The notes: a model not told the origin generated them from the letters alone. A DNA stretch of 64,000 nt from Mycobacterium paraseoulense (GCF_010731655.1 NZ_AP022619.1:2418001-2482000), one strand, 5' to 3'; numbered from the stretch's first letter, positions 33,716-46,245 are shown. Translations and numbers: made by a program.

Positions 33716-34933
33716 TCATTCGGCCGCCTCGTGGATCACGAAAATGTTGGCCGTGGTGGCCTCCCCTGCGGCGGGGGCGGCGCCGCCCATGCCGGCGGAA
33801 CGGGCCGCGGCCCCGCCGGTTCCAACCATTGCGCGACCGGCCAACCCGGACAAGGCCATGTTGCCGACCAGGCTTCCCTGCCCATCGGCCGCGAGCGCCG
33901 CGGGGACGGCGCTGAGGCTGCTCTGGGGCAATGTCGCAGCGATCGTCTTGATCTCGGGGGCGGCGGACGCCCAGCCTTGCGGCACCGACAAGCCACCTAC
34001 GAGTCCCGCCCGACCAACTCCGGCGGATACCGGCGCGCTGACCATCCGCGGGACGCCCGCGGCATCCGCCTTGGCCAGGGCTTTGGAGTAATTCTCCGAC
34101 GCCCTGGTCAAGTTCGCGGCGGCCTGCGGCGTCAGATAACTCTGTATGCCCAGAAGGTAAGGAACACCGGGGATGGTGAACAGCGACGCCGGCGACAGCG
34201 GGCCGGTGATGAAGCCGTCGAGCGCCGAAAACAGTGATGGCGGATCGGCCGCCGCTGCGGGCGCCGCGGACTGCGCGGGCGCGGCGAGGGTCTGCAACGC
34301 CTGAGGCATCGCCGTTAACAGTTGCGGCAAGTGCGTCGCCTGAGCGCCGGCCGCCGTGCTGGTGGCCTGGCTTACCGCCGCGGCCTGTCCCGAGGTCCCG
34401 GCCGGATTGGTTGTCTGCGGCGGCGGGTCGAAGGGCGCCACCTGTGCGGCCATCGCGGAGGAGCCCGCGTAGCCGTACATGGCGGCCGCATCCTGCGCCC
34501 ACATTTCCAGGTACTCGGCCTGGGTGGCCATGATCGCCGGGGTGTTCTGCCCGAAGAAATTGGTCGCGATCAACGCCAACAGCCGAGCACGGTTCGCCGC
34601 GACCGACGCGGGCGGCACTGTCGCCGCAAACGCGGCCTCGAAAGCCGCGGCCGCGGCCCGCGCCTGGGCGGCCGTCAGCTCGGCCCGGCCGGCGGTGGTG
34701 CTCATCCACGCCGTGTAAGGCGCGGCCGCAGCCGCCATGCTCGCCGAGGATGGACCCTGCCACCCGGCCGTCAATCCCGAGACCGCCGAGGAATGACTCG
34801 CCGCCGTCGCGTGCAGCTGCGCGGCCACGTCGTCCCACGCAGCTGCTGCCGCCAACATTGGCCCGGAGCCGGGCCCGGTGTACATACGTGTCGAGTTGAT
34901 CTCCGGCGGGAGCATGCCGAAATCTATTGCCAT
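33716..34933 (-). CDS. PPE family protein, PPE-SVP subgroup
   Basis: The protein is 405 residues long. The PPE domain (about 1-175) begins [37 protein letters not shown] supplies the SVP motif, followed by a short Ala/Gly-rich end. It is close to the downstream PPE over the first 200 residues, which suggests tandem duplication followed by divergence of the C-terminus. Start ATG 34933 has GGAGG upstream; the two genes are separated by 73 bp and probably cotranscribed. Secretion is expected to be ESX-dependent, and the partner PE is elsewhere. Confidence 0.93.
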   Translation of the reverse strand: MAIDFGMLPPEINSTRMYTGPGSGPMLAAAAAWDDVAAQLHATAASHSSAVSGLTAGWQGPSSASMAAAAAPYTAWMSTTAGRAELTAAQARAAAAAFEAAFAATVPPASVAANRARLLALIATNFFGQNTPAIMATQAEYLEMWAQDAAAMYGYAGSSAMAAQVAPFDPPPQTTNPAGTSGQAAAVSQATSTAAGAQATHLPQLLTAMPQALQTLAAPAQSAAPAAAADPPSLFSALDGFITGPLSPASLFTIPGVPYLLGIQSYLTPQAAANLTRASENYSKALAKADAAGVPRMVSAPVSAGVGRAGLVGGLSVPQGWASAAPEIKTIAATLPQSSLSAVPAALAADGQGSLVGNMALSGLAGRAMVGTGGAAARSAGMGGAAPAAGEATTANIFVIHEAAE

Positions 34934-35072
34934 GCAACACCTCCTGCCTAGGGCCGCGAACCACCCCGCAATCCACCCCGACCGGTGCATTGCCTAGCGT
35001 CACCCCGGCGACTTCCCGTATCCGCGCGTCATACGCTGGGAATGCGCGTACCAAATCCTGTCGATACGCTGT

Positions 35073-35097
35073 AAACAATTACTTTATGCAATTGTTT
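35073..35097. promoter_or_regulatory. AT-rich perfect inverted repeat between PPE and hypothetical genes
   Basis: AAACAATT (35073-35080), a 9-bp spacer and AATTGTTT (35090-35097) form a perfect 8-bp inverted repeat in the divergent region 34934-35201. It is 140 bp from the PPE start and 105 bp from the hypothetical gene start. It is a candidate operator for either. The rest of the 268-bp interval shows nothing recognisable. Confidence 0.45.
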
Positions 35098-35201
35098 CTT
35101 ACTACATCATTAGGACGGCCCTCAGATGTTCCAGCGATGTCCGCCTGGGTAATCACCGTTGACGAAGGCAACGATGAAGGTCTGCGGGGAAGGACGGCCG
35201 C

Positions 35202-35588
35202 ATGGGCATGGCACCGGAGAGTCACGTGCACGTCAACATCGATGACGACGTCGAGTTCCTCAGCGAGCAGATCGAGAGACTCAGGTACCTCGCCGAACAG
35301 AAGGAAGCGTCCGACGTCTTCGGCGACGAGGACGTTTACGACCTCAGCATCCGATGGGGAACGGCGCTGGCCGGACGGCTGCCACGCATGGCGCACTATA
35401 GTTCGATCGGCTTGCTCAGCGACGCCGACGAGCGCCGGTTTCAGTCGTTATGTCACGAGTTGCAAGCGGTAGGACCCCTGATCCAGAGGTTTAACCTAGC
35501 TCGTCCGAACCTTACGGGCCGGCGAGACGACCACGCGGATGATCGGAAGCGGCGCTCGACGAAGTGGCGGCGACCAGCTCGCTCATAG
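35202..35588 (+). CDS. Conserved-looking small hypothetical protein
   Basis: The protein is 128 residues long and soluble, with no Cys-rich or membrane part. The first half is acidic and helical (HVHVNIDDDVEFLSEQIERL, DVFGDEDVYDL); the end is basic (RRDDHADDRKRR). I do not recognise the family. The codon pattern is consistent with a real gene. Starts at 35202 or 35208 are both ATG. It ends 6 bp before the convergent zinc-ribbon-like gene. Confidence 0.55.
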   Translation: MGMAPESHVHVNIDDDVEFLSEQIERLRYLAEQKEASDVFGDEDVYDLSIRWGTALAGRLPRMAHYSSIGLLSDADERRFQSLCHELQAVGPLIQRFNLARPNLTGRRDDHADDRKRRSTKWRRPARS

Positions 35589-35594
35589 CTCGTG

Positions 35595-35918
35595 TCACGC
35601 GATCGACGATCTAAGGGAAACCGCGCGATCCCGCTGCTCTTCGGACAGAAAGTCCTTGCCGCACAGCCTGATCGCGGTCCGGGGTTTGGGGCATTCGGGA
35701 TTACCACAGGTCAATGCCACCATGTAGGCGTCCGGCTCCTCGTCCAGAAAAAGAAAACCCATGATCATCGCATCCCCGACAGCAAAGTCGTTGGCGCCGC
35801 ACGCCTCGCAATGTCCGCCTTTCACCGCAATCAGCTCCAGCACACGTTGACGCGCGCCGGCATCCAAACTGATCAGCTCGGGGCGTACCCCCACGTGCTC
35901 GCCGGCACCCTCGGTCAT
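35595..35918 (-). CDS. Small Cys-motif (zinc-ribbon-like) protein in a redox operon
   Basis: The protein is 107 residues long. Two Cys pairs, HCEAC near residue 36 and CGNPEC near residue 71, could bind zinc or another metal. The ATG at 35918 lies one base after the stop of the cytochrome/molybdopterin gene, so the two are almost certainly cotranscribed. A role as assembly or accessory factor for that enzyme is only inferred from position. No named family is recognised. Confidence 0.6.
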   Translation of the reverse strand: MTEGAGEHVGVRPELISLDAGARQRVLELIAVKGGHCEACGANDFAVGDAMIMGFLFLDEEPDAYMVALTCGNPECPKPRTAIRLCGKDFLSEEQRDRAVSLRSSIA

Positions 35919-35919
35919 C

Positions 35920-37410
35920 TCAGATCTCCACGTCCTTGTCGTAGAAGACGCGGTCCTCACGCCAGCCCCCGGTACCGAAGCCGATACCGGCGAAGTCCTC
36001 GACGAACTCGATCTGGTTGATCCATTTCGTCATCTTGAATCCCACCTGGGTCTCCACCCGCAATCGCAAGGGGGCGCCGTGCTTGATCGGCAGCGGCACG
36101 CCGTTCATCTCGTATGCCAGCAACGTCTGCGGCTTGTGCGCGAATTCCAAATCGATGACCTCGTAGAACTGCCCTCCGCCATGTGACGCCGGTTCGTCGG
36201 TGCTGTTGTCCTGCATGCTCAGAAAACAGACGTACCTTGCCTGAGGAAGGGGTCGCACCAACTCCACCAATCGGCCCAAGTGCAATCCCTTCCATTCGGC
36301 AATGCTGGTCCAGCCCTGCACGCAGTTGTGCATGACGCACTGGGCCTCCGGCTCGGCCAAGGACCGCAGCGCGGCGAGGTCCAAGATCACCGGGTTCTCG
36401 ACGAGGCCGCCCACCCGGAGTCGCCAGTCGACGAAGTTGTGGACGGCCATCACCTTGAAGTCCATGCTCGTCGGGGGCTTGCCGTTGACCCGGTGCTGCG
36501 CCGAGATCTTGCTTGCCGGGTAGTTCTGCCGGGAATTCAGCGGGCGCAACAACACCCGCCGAACGGCGGACACCACGGCCCCGAGTGTGCGCTGGACCGA
36601 TCGCGGATTGCGACTGCTCCAGAGCGTGGCCGCAACGTGGACGCCGATGACCGCCGCGACGATGAGCAAAGAAAGCCCCGTCGCCCAGTAGATGTTGCGG
36701 ACGGAGCCGAAGATCATCAGCGCGGTGAGCCTGCCCCATCCCCAAAAGAAAATCATCGACAGGTGGATCACGATGAAGATCAAGAACGCGACCAGCCCCA
36801 AAAAGTGCAGACTGCGCGCCCACTGGCGCCCGCCCCACATCTGTACGTACCAGGGAAACCGCGCCTCGATCGCCGGGGACTGAGCGGCACCAGTCAGGAT
36901 CTGAAACGGCGCCAGGACGAAGATGACGCCCGCATAGGTCAGCTTCTGGATGGCATCCAGCGGTTGACCGGGCAGCACCGACGGCAGATTGAACGACATG
37001 TAGGTGACGATGTCATTCCACGCGTCGGGGAAAATCGACCACGAGTACGGCCAGTACCGGTGCCATTGCCCTGTCGCGAAAAGCAATATGTAGTACGAGA
37101 GCCCCACCAGGATCCAACCGATGACCGAGAAAAAGTGCCAATGGCGGCCGATGCCCAGCTGTGCGTGGCCCGGCAACGAAATCAGCGGGTGATAATCCTC
37201 TTCTTCGTCAAGCGTGTCGTAGATTCTGTCGCGCGGCATGACCTTGCGGGTAAAGCGCGCCCATTCGGTGCCCGGTTTGCTGTCGTCGTGCCAGTACAGC
37301 TTCGGGTGGGTGGAAAGTATCTCGATGCCGCTGCGAATGATCAACGTCACGAACAGCAGGTTTAGCCAGTGCTCGACGCGCAGCCATGCCGGGTAATCGA
37401 GCGTTGTCAT
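35920..37410 (-). CDS. Membrane cytochrome b561-like domain fused to a sulfite-oxidase-type molybdopterin domain
   Basis: The protein is 496 residues long. Residues 1 to about 290 hold several transmembrane helices with His suited to heme b (VEHWLNLLF, GRHWHFFSVIGW, SLHFLGLVAFLIFIVIH). Residues about 300-496 match the molybdopterin domain of sulfite oxidase and MsrP (YedY) proteins, with Cys363 in HNCVQGWTSIAEWKG as the likely metal ligand. MsrP normally works with a separate heme membrane subunit (MsrQ); here both are one chain. Start ATG 37410 is chosen by GGAG upstream and the 13-bp gap from the previous gene. The reaction is probably sulfoxide or related reduction (inference). Confidence 0.82.
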   Translation of the reverse strand: MTTLDYPAWLRVEHWLNLLFVTLIIRSGIEILSTHPKLYWHDDSKPGTEWARFTRKVMPRDRIYDTLDEEEDYHPLISLPGHAQLGIGRHWHFFSVIGWILVGLSYYILLFATGQWHRYWPYSWSIFPDAWNDIVTYMSFNLPSVLPGQPLDAIQKLTYAGVIFVLAPFQILTGAAQSPAIEARFPWYVQMWGGRQWARSLHFLGLVAFLIFIVIHLSMIFFWGWGRLTALMIFGSVRNIYWATGLSLLIVAAVIGVHVAATLWSSRNPRSVQRTLGAVVSAVRRVLLRPLNSRQNYPASKISAQHRVNGKPPTSMDFKVMAVHNFVDWRLRVGGLVENPVILDLAALRSLAEPEAQCVMHNCVQGWTSIAEWKGLHLGRLVELVRPLPQARYVCFLSMQDNSTDEPASHGGGQFYEVIDLEFAHKPQTLLAYEMNGVPLPIKHGAPLRLRVETQVGFKMTKWINQIEFVEDFAGIGFGTGGWREDRVFYDKDVEI

Positions 37411-37423
37411 GCCGGGGCTCCCA

Positions 37424-37924
37424 TCAGTCGGGCCATTGCCGGCGTTGCGGGTACGCCACATTGATGCCCGACAACACCGTCGTGTGAACCGCGACGAAAG
37501 CCGCGGCGAACGCCATCGCGAAGGTGCCGGGCGCGAAGTCCCATCGGCCCGTTAGGGCGACCAGTCCCGGAAGGCTCACCCACCGACTGACCAGATAGAC
37601 ACCCAGAAAGGCCAAGCACACCAGGCTGCCCCAATACCAACCGGCTTGCGGTACAACTGGTTTCGGCGCGAAAACCATGGCGCCAACCGCGATCGTGCAG
37701 GCGACCGCCAGCACAGCTGTGTAGACAGCAAAATACAGCGGCGGGTCCGGTTCGGTCAGGACAACGTAGACATGCACGGCTACCAGACCCATCAGGAGCG
37801 ATATCCCCGAGGCGGTCACCGCTCGCGGCACGTTGAAGGCGACCCAGCCATTCAGGGTGAGCAACGGCGACGACATGATGCGCCGCCAAAGCGAGGTCAA
37901 CGGCCGGGGGACGACATTGGCCAT
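37424..37924 (-). CDS. Four-helix membrane protein of the molybdopterin operon
   Basis: The protein is 166 residues long, with about four hydrophobic segments and a basic N-terminus. I do not recognise the family. It sits 13 bp upstream of the cytochrome b/molybdopterin gene and is first in the operon, so it could be a membrane partner for quinol or heme contact. No conserved His pair for a bis-heme site is evident. Transcription starts somewhere in 37925-38143, where no clear operator was seen. Confidence 0.6.
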   Translation of the reverse strand: MANVVPRPLTSLWRRIMSSPLLTLNGWVAFNVPRAVTASGISLLMGLVAVHVYVVLTEPDPPLYFAVYTAVLAVACTIAVGAMVFAPKPVVPQAGWYWGSLVCLAFLGVYLVSRWVSLPGLVALTGRWDFAPGTFAMAFAAAFVAVHTTVLSGINVAYPQRRQWPD

Positions 37925-38131
37925 GGCGGCGAGGTACCCACGCTGATCAATTGCAAACAGAGCCGGTCAAATCGCAAGCTCGAACGCGGTCGCCACACGA
38001 GCGCACGCCACGCCAGGAAAACTGATGCATTGAGCACTCGGCTGCCGTTGATATTCTTATCGTCTATGCCTGGCGAGTGCTCAGCGCTTTATGACCAGCT
38101 TGCGGGACTCGGTCCGAGAAAGGGTCCGTAG

Positions 38132-41348
<3,217 letters not shown>

Positions 41349-41352
<4 letters not shown>

Positions 41353-42491
41353 CTGCTGCAACGACCCGCCTTCTCGTGCTCGTACACACGCAGGTTGTGT
41401 TCCTCGGGTGTCCCGAACATGGAGCGGTACAACGTGATCCGGCGCAGGTAGAGGTGCAGGTCGTGTTCCCAGGTGACGCCGATTCCGCCGTGCATCTGCA
41501 CGCAGGCCTGGACGATCTGGCCGGCCATCTCCCCCACGTACGACTTGGCGATGCTGGCCGACAGGCCCGCGCCGGGAGAGTTCGCGGCCACGTCGGCGAC
41601 CGCGGCGGCTGTGGTGGCCCGGCAGGCTTCCAGCCACAGCTTCATGTCGGCGAACTTGTGTTTGAGTGCCTGGTAGGACGCCAGCGGCCGTCCGAAGGTA
41701 TGCCGGTCCAGCGCCCACTGGACGGTCAGGTCGAAGACCGTCTGCAGGATGCCGACCACCTCGGCGCACTGCAGGGTCTGGGCGATTTGGCCCTGCCGGT
41801 CGACCAGCGCGGGGGTCTCGGCGGGCGTGCCCACGGCCGCCGATCGCCCTACCACGACACCGTCGAAACGCGCACGGGCGTATTGCTTGACCAGATCGAT
41901 CGACTGCTGCGCCTGGATCGTGACCCCTGGCGCATCCGTGGGGACCAGAAACTGGCGCAGCCCGTCCCCGCAGCGCGCCACCACCAGCAGCACCGCACTC
42001 TGCGCGCCGGCCTCCACCCGGTCCTTGATCCCGTCGATCCGGTAGCCCGAATCGGTCGGGCTGGCCGTGACCGACGGATTCAGCGGCGCCCATCCCCGGC
42101 CCGGTTCCGATACCGCCCAGGACGCCACAGTTTCACCGGACATCAGCGCCTCGATGGTGGCGGTGTGCTCTTGCCGGTCCGCGCACTCGACGAGTGCGGC
42201 GAGCACAACGCTGACCGAATACAACGGCCCGGGCGCCACCGTCTTCCCGAGCAGTTCGGCGACCATGGCCAGATCCGCCAGGCCGTTGTCCGAGACGCTG
42301 CCGCCGCCCAATTCCTCGGGCACCAACAGTCCGGTCCAGCCGAGTTCGGCGGCGCGCCGCCACCATGCCGGATCGAACGACTCCCCCGCGGCGTGCAACT
42401 CGCGCACGCGGCGCAGCGGCGCTTCCTTTTCCAGGAACGCTTGGGTTGTCGAGGTGAACAGCGTCTTTTCGGGAGAGTCGAGTGTCGTCAT
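41349..42491 (-). CDS. Acyl-CoA dehydrogenase subunit, beta-like (third pair)
   Basis: The protein is 380 residues long. The N-terminal GWTGLLVPEELGGG and the C-terminal DRHTFGRPLASYQALKHKFADM with VQMHGGIGVTWEHDLHLYLRR define the family. The helix-G region shows no Glu, as in the beta subunits of the other two pairs. It is first in a two-gene operon with the alpha-like gene. ATG 42491 is chosen; the upstream frame to 42533 encodes an Arg-rich stretch. The promoter contains a short palindrome at 42543-42557. Confidence 0.85.
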
Positions 42492-42542
42492 GCTGCCTCT
42501 CGTCCGAATTCGCCGGCGTTTCGATGGTAGCAACGGGCGCTA

Positions 42543-42557
42543 CGGTAAGAGATACCG
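42543..42557. promoter_or_regulatory. Short palindrome upstream of the third acyl-CoA dehydrogenase pair
   Basis: CGGTA (42543-42547), AGAGA and TACCG (42553-42557) form a perfect 5-bp inverted repeat 52-66 bp before the ATG at 42491. It is between two co-oriented genes, so it marks a separate promoter for the dehydrogenase pair. Short arms make chance occurrence possible. Confidence 0.3.
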
Positions 42558-42584
42558 GAGTCCCGTCGATAGTTCTGCCGACCG

Positions 42585-43556
42585 CTACATGGCGAACACG
42601 CGGCGCAGGGAGCGCGCATGCAGGGCCCGATTCTCCTGCGAAACCACCCAATCGGGAACCAACGAGTCGAAGCCGTTGAATGCGGCTGCGATGACATGCA
42701 ATTCGGTATGCACGTAGGCGTGCAACAGCCTGTTCGCATAATCGATGGCTTCGTCGCGGCACGGATCGATCTCGGCGCAGCTGATGAACGTGGGCGGCAG
42801 GCCTTCGAGGTTCGCCCGGTGCGCGGGGACATGTTGACCGTTGGCGCTCGCGTGCCCGAGGTAATGACCCCATGCCCGGCTCACCGCCGGCCCGTTGAGC
42901 CCCGGCGTGCGCTGGAACTCACGCCGCGACTGGGTGGCATCGGAGTCGAGCATCGGCTGGTGCAGGATCTGCACCAGGATTTGCGGGCCCTCGTCGTCGA
43001 ACATGCGCTGACTGAGGCCCGCGACGAGGGCGGCACCCGCGTCCCGGCCCATCACCGCGATGCGGTTGACATCCACATTCAGCTCGGCGCAATTGCGGAT
43101 CGCGTGATAAAAGCCCGCCTCGACATCGTCCAATGCCGCCGGGCAGGGATGTTCCGGCGCGAGCCGGTAGTCGACCGATATCAGCAGGCAACCGCCTTCT
43201 CTGGCCAACTCCGCGCATTGCGCGTGATCGGTGTCGAGGTTGCCGGTCACGAAGCCACCGCCGTGTGCGTAGAGGACGAGGGGGGAACCCGAGTCCGCTC
43301 GATCGAGGTCGGGGCCCCGGTAGAGGCGAAGCTTCAGCTGGTGGCCGCCCGGGCCGGCGATCGTGCGCGTTTCGATGGCCACATCGGCGGTGTCGGCTGC
43401 CGAGGCGCGCTCAGCGGCGAGCCGGTCCGCGTGTTCCCGTTCGGCGGGCAGTGTCTCGGCGCGGAATTCGACGACGCCCAGCGCGGCGGCGACCTCCCGG
43501 AGCACCGGGTCGATCCGGGTAAGGCCCTGCGGCCGCGACAGATTCGTCTGTGTCAT
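42585..43556 (-). CDS. Hormone-sensitive-lipase-fold protein lacking catalytic Ser and His
   Basis: The protein is 323 residues long with a clear HSL-family alpha/beta-hydrolase layout. The oxyanion motif HGGG is at residues 98-101, VDYRLAPEHPCPAALDD follows, and an Asp sits at residue 264 in EIDPCRDE. The nucleophile motif GDSAGG is replaced by GRDAGA (residues 170-175), so Ser is Asp172. The catalytic His is replaced by Asn294 in AFNGF. The rest is intact, so this looks like a folded pseudoenzyme rather than a decaying gene. It lies upstream of the third dehydrogenase pair. Confidence 0.87.
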   Translation of the reverse strand: MTQTNLSRPQGLTRIDPVLREVAAALGVVEFRAETLPAEREHADRLAAERASAADTADVAIETRTIAGPGGHQLKLRLYRGPDLDRADSGSPLVLYAHGGGFVTGNLDTDHAQCAELAREGGCLLISVDYRLAPEHPCPAALDDVEAGFYHAIRNCAELNVDVNRIAVMGRDAGAALVAGLSQRMFDDEGPQILVQILHQPMLDSDATQSRREFQRTPGLNGPAVSRAWGHYLGHASANGQHVPAHRANLEGLPPTFISCAEIDPCRDEAIDYANRLLHAYVHTELHVIAAAFNGFDSLVPDWVVSQENRALHARSLRRVFAM

Positions 43557-43694
43557 ACCTTCTCATCTTCCGGCTCATGAATGCGGGCTCGTCCGGTGCC
43601 GGCGCGGTGCCGCGCCTGGAAACCCTCTTCAACGTAGACCTGCGAATCCGTGCGGTGGAAGATGAGGTGCTTCTCGCTCGAGCGTGGGCCAGAT

Positions 43695-44843
43695 TCACCG
43701 TTCTCCGGGGAGCGCCTTGACGGTCGCCGGCAGCCCGTAGAGGGCGGTCGCGTTGCCGCGCATGATCCGCTCGCGCTGGTCGGCCGGGAATCGGTTGATC
43801 GCGTATGCCGGCGAGTCGTAGCTCCAGTGCGGGTAGTCCGTCGAAAACATCAGGTTGTCGCCCAGATCCATCATCTCCAGGTACTCCCGGAACTGCACGG
43901 TGTCGGCGTCTTCGAGCGGCTGGGTGGTGAACCGAACATGTTCTCGCACATACTCCGACGGGCGCCGCCGCACGTGCGGCAGGTCGCCGCGGCGGGCTTC
44001 CCAGATACGGTCCATCCGCGACATCACCGGCATCGCCCACGTGAAACCACCTTCGACGAACACCACCCGCAGCTCGGGGTGGCGGTCGAATGCGCCGTCG
44101 AACACCAGGCTCATCAGGTGCGAGACGTATAGCAGCGGCCAGGAGGCGAAGAAGTCGTGCCAGTGCGCGGGATTGCCGACCGGGTACAGCGGAATCAGCT
44201 CGAACGGCGTCTGCCCCATCAGGTGGGTGGCCACCGGGAAGCCGTTGCGCGCCGCCGCTTCGTAGAGCGGGTCGAAATGCGGGTTGCCGAAGGGGATCCC
44301 GCGGGTCTGCGGTGTCATCAGCACCTGGGCCATGTACGGATGTCCCGCCCACCGTTCGACCTCGCGCGCCGCCTGGTCGGGGGTCTGCGCGCTGACGCTG
44401 ATCGATCCGCGCCACCGGCCGTGTGCGTTGTTCTTGTCGAGCCAGACGTCGGCAAGCCAGTCGTTATAGGCGGACTTCAGCACGTGTTCGGCCTGTGGCA
44501 GTTGGGCATCGCACATCGGCTCGAGCGTCGCGATGCTCACACCGGCATCGAGCAGCAGCTGCTTGGCGGCGAATTCCGGGTCGCTGCCCGCGAACCCGCC
44601 GCCCGGCGGCGCGGCGTCCATGCGCAACGACATGGTCTTGTACGAATCCGGTGTGTCGTAGAAATGCGGCACCGGGGTGACGGCGTTGCCGGTGGGCCAT
44701 ATCTTGTCGACCCATTCGGGCGCCGCATACGACTTGAGCACGTCGGTGGAGACGGGCAACGGGTGCACGTCGGTGTCGACGATGGTGACCGCTATTTCGT
44801 CGTCGTGACCGGTCGTCGAGCCGACGCGTTCGATGGTCGTCAT
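43695..44843 (-). CDS. Amidohydrolase-2 family hydrolase (second of a pair)
   Basis: The protein is 382 residues long. TIVDTDVHPLP gives the D-x-D-x-H metal motif, FPVATHLMGQ a barrel His, and NLMFSTDYPHWSYDSP the late Asp/His. The domain matches ACMSD-type and related TIM-barrel hydrolases and decarboxylases. It is paralogous to the gene just upstream, with a 4-bp ATGA overlap, so the two may form a hetero-oligomer or act in series. It is the third gene of the Rieske ferredoxin - amidohydrolase - amidohydrolase operon starting at 46245. Confidence 0.87.
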   Translation of the reverse strand: MTTIERVGSTTGHDDEIAVTIVDTDVHPLPVSTDVLKSYAAPEWVDKIWPTGNAVTPVPHFYDTPDSYKTMSLRMDAAPPGGGFAGSDPEFAAKQLLLDAGVSIATLEPMCDAQLPQAEHVLKSAYNDWLADVWLDKNNAHGRWRGSISVSAQTPDQAAREVERWAGHPYMAQVLMTPQTRGIPFGNPHFDPLYEAAARNGFPVATHLMGQTPFELIPLYPVGNPAHWHDFFASWPLLYVSHLMSLVFDGAFDRHPELRVVFVEGGFTWAMPVMSRMDRIWEARRGDLPHVRRRPSEYVREHVRFTTQPLEDADTVQFREYLEMMDLGDNLMFSTDYPHWSYDSPAYAINRFPADQRERIMRGNATALYGLPATVKALPGER

Positions 44844-45889
44844 TGGACACGCTCCTTCAATCCGTAGAGCTCGCTGGCGTTTCGCCACAGCACCTTGTCG
44901 CGTTGCGCGGCGTCGAGGCCCTCGGCAACGCTCTCGGGTGGCGAGGTGGACCAGTGCGGATACGCCGACCCGTACATCAGCAGGTCGGTCTTGCCGGTGA
45001 ACTCCATCCAGCGCTGCGCGTCGGCCGCGTCGGTCGGGCCGTCGAACGCCGACGAGCAGAACCGGACGTGGCCCGGCAGGTATTCGCTCGGATAGCGGTC
45101 CACCCACGGGGTCTGATCCCGCATCGACACCCAGAACGTGTCCAGCCGCCAGATCAACGGGGTCAGGATGTCGTAGCCGCCGTCGGCGAAGACGAACGTG
45201 AGGCCGGGGTGCCTGCCGAACACCCCCTCCACGATGAGGGTGGCCAGGTGGACGAAGTAGTTCAGCGGCATGAACGCCGCGTATCCCGGGTAGGTATGGG
45301 CGTGCCCGGCAAAGGTGGGCGGATAGTCGACGCCGTTGCCACCGTTGATGTGCACGGCCACCGGCAGGCCGTGTGCGGCGGCGGCCTCCCAGATCGGCTC
45401 GAACATCGGTTTGCCGTAAGGCTCCCGCGACTGCATCGGAACGCCGACCTGCACCAGTTTCGGGTGGTCGGCCAGGCGTTCGATCTCCGCGACGGCCCCC
45501 TTGGGATCCTCGGGATTGACGCGGATGGTGCCCCGGAATCGATCGGCGGAGTCGGGCTCGAGCCAGCGGTCGAGCAGCCAGTCGTTGACCGCCGCGCAAA
45601 TCCTGCTGTTGAGCAGGTAGTCGGCGATGTTGCCGCGCGTCAGCGGGTTGAGGATGGCGTAATCGACGCCCATCTCACCGAAGAGGTGCCGGCTCACGGT
45701 CTCCGGGTCCGAACCCGGGTAGTGGTCCCCGTAGAGGTCCTCCCGGTAATCCCCCCCGGGCGCCTGATACCACTGCTTCTCGACGTCGGGGATCGACCGC
45801 AGCTGGTGCGCGGCCGGCAGGTAGCGCCGGATCTCCGCGTTGTAGCGGAAGTGCGGTTGCACGTTGGCGTCGATGATCGGTGGGCTCAT
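44840..45889 (-). CDS. Amidohydrolase-2 family hydrolase (first of a pair)
   Basis: The protein is 349 residues long. The N-terminal motif reads PIIDANVQPHF, where the second His of the classical D-x-H is replaced by Asn-Val-Gln, so metal binding may be altered. LPVAVHINGG supplies a barrel His and LLMYGSAYPHWSTSPP the late site, where Asp is replaced by Ala (GSAYPH rather than STDYPH in its neighbour). The loss of two metal-site residues suggests a non-catalytic partner for the gene at 43695. ATG 45889 overlaps the Rieske ferredoxin stop by 4 bp. Confidence 0.85.
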   Translation of the reverse strand: MSPPIIDANVQPHFRYNAEIRRYLPAAHQLRSIPDVEKQWYQAPGGDYREDLYGDHYPGSDPETVSRHLFGEMGVDYAILNPLTRGNIADYLLNSRICAAVNDWLLDRWLEPDSADRFRGTIRVNPEDPKGAVAEIERLADHPKLVQVGVPMQSREPYGKPMFEPIWEAAAAHGLPVAVHINGGNGVDYPPTFAGHAHTYPGYAAFMPLNYFVHLATLIVEGVFGRHPGLTFVFADGGYDILTPLIWRLDTFWVSMRDQTPWVDRYPSEYLPGHVRFCSSAFDGPTDAADAQRWMEFTGKTDLLMYGSAYPHWSTSPPESVAEGLDAAQRDKVLWRNASELYGLKERVQ

Positions 45890-46245
45890 GCGGTCAGGTA
45901 CACCTCCCCGTCGGCGACGTCGACCTGGTAGGTGCGGATGCGTCGGGTCGGATCGGCAACGCTCTGTCCGGTGGTGATGTCGAATTCCCAGTTGTGCCAA
46001 GGGCATCGGACGATTTGACCGTCGCGGACGCGCCGCAGCCCGCCCGGTTCGTTCGGGGCGAATTCGTTGGTGCCACCGACCAGACCGAGGCACAGCGGGG
46101 CGCCCTCGTGAGAGCAGTAGTTCACGATCGCGTAGAACTCGCCGCGCACGTTGTACACGCCGACGCCGAATTTCCCGACGTCGACCAGCTTCATCGCGCC
46201 GGGTGGCAGATCGTCCAGCGAGCACACCAATCGCCGTTCGGGCAT
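45886..46245 (-). CDS. Rieske-type [2Fe-2S] ferredoxin
   Basis: The protein is 119 residues long. Ligands are Cys44, His46, Cys81 and His84 (NYCSHEGAPLC and CPWHNWEFD). It is a stand-alone Rieske ferredoxin, normally the electron carrier for an oxygenase. It is first in the operon with the two amidohydrolases, an unusual pairing, and divergent from a P450. ATG 46245 is chosen over GTG 46254 because the Shine-Dalgarno GGGAGG is too close to the GTG. Confidence 0.88.
   Translation of the reverse strand: MPERRLVCSLDDLPPGAMKLVDVGKFGVGVYNVRGEFYAIVNYCSHEGAPLCLGLVGGTNEFAPNEPGGLRRVRDGQIVRCPWHNWEFDITTGQSVADPTRRIRTYQVDVADGEVYLTA

Noticed and set aside
43557..43694. Short minus-strand frame after the second amidohydrolase gene
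   Set aside because: About 45 codons without a plausible start or ribosome site and no recognised family.
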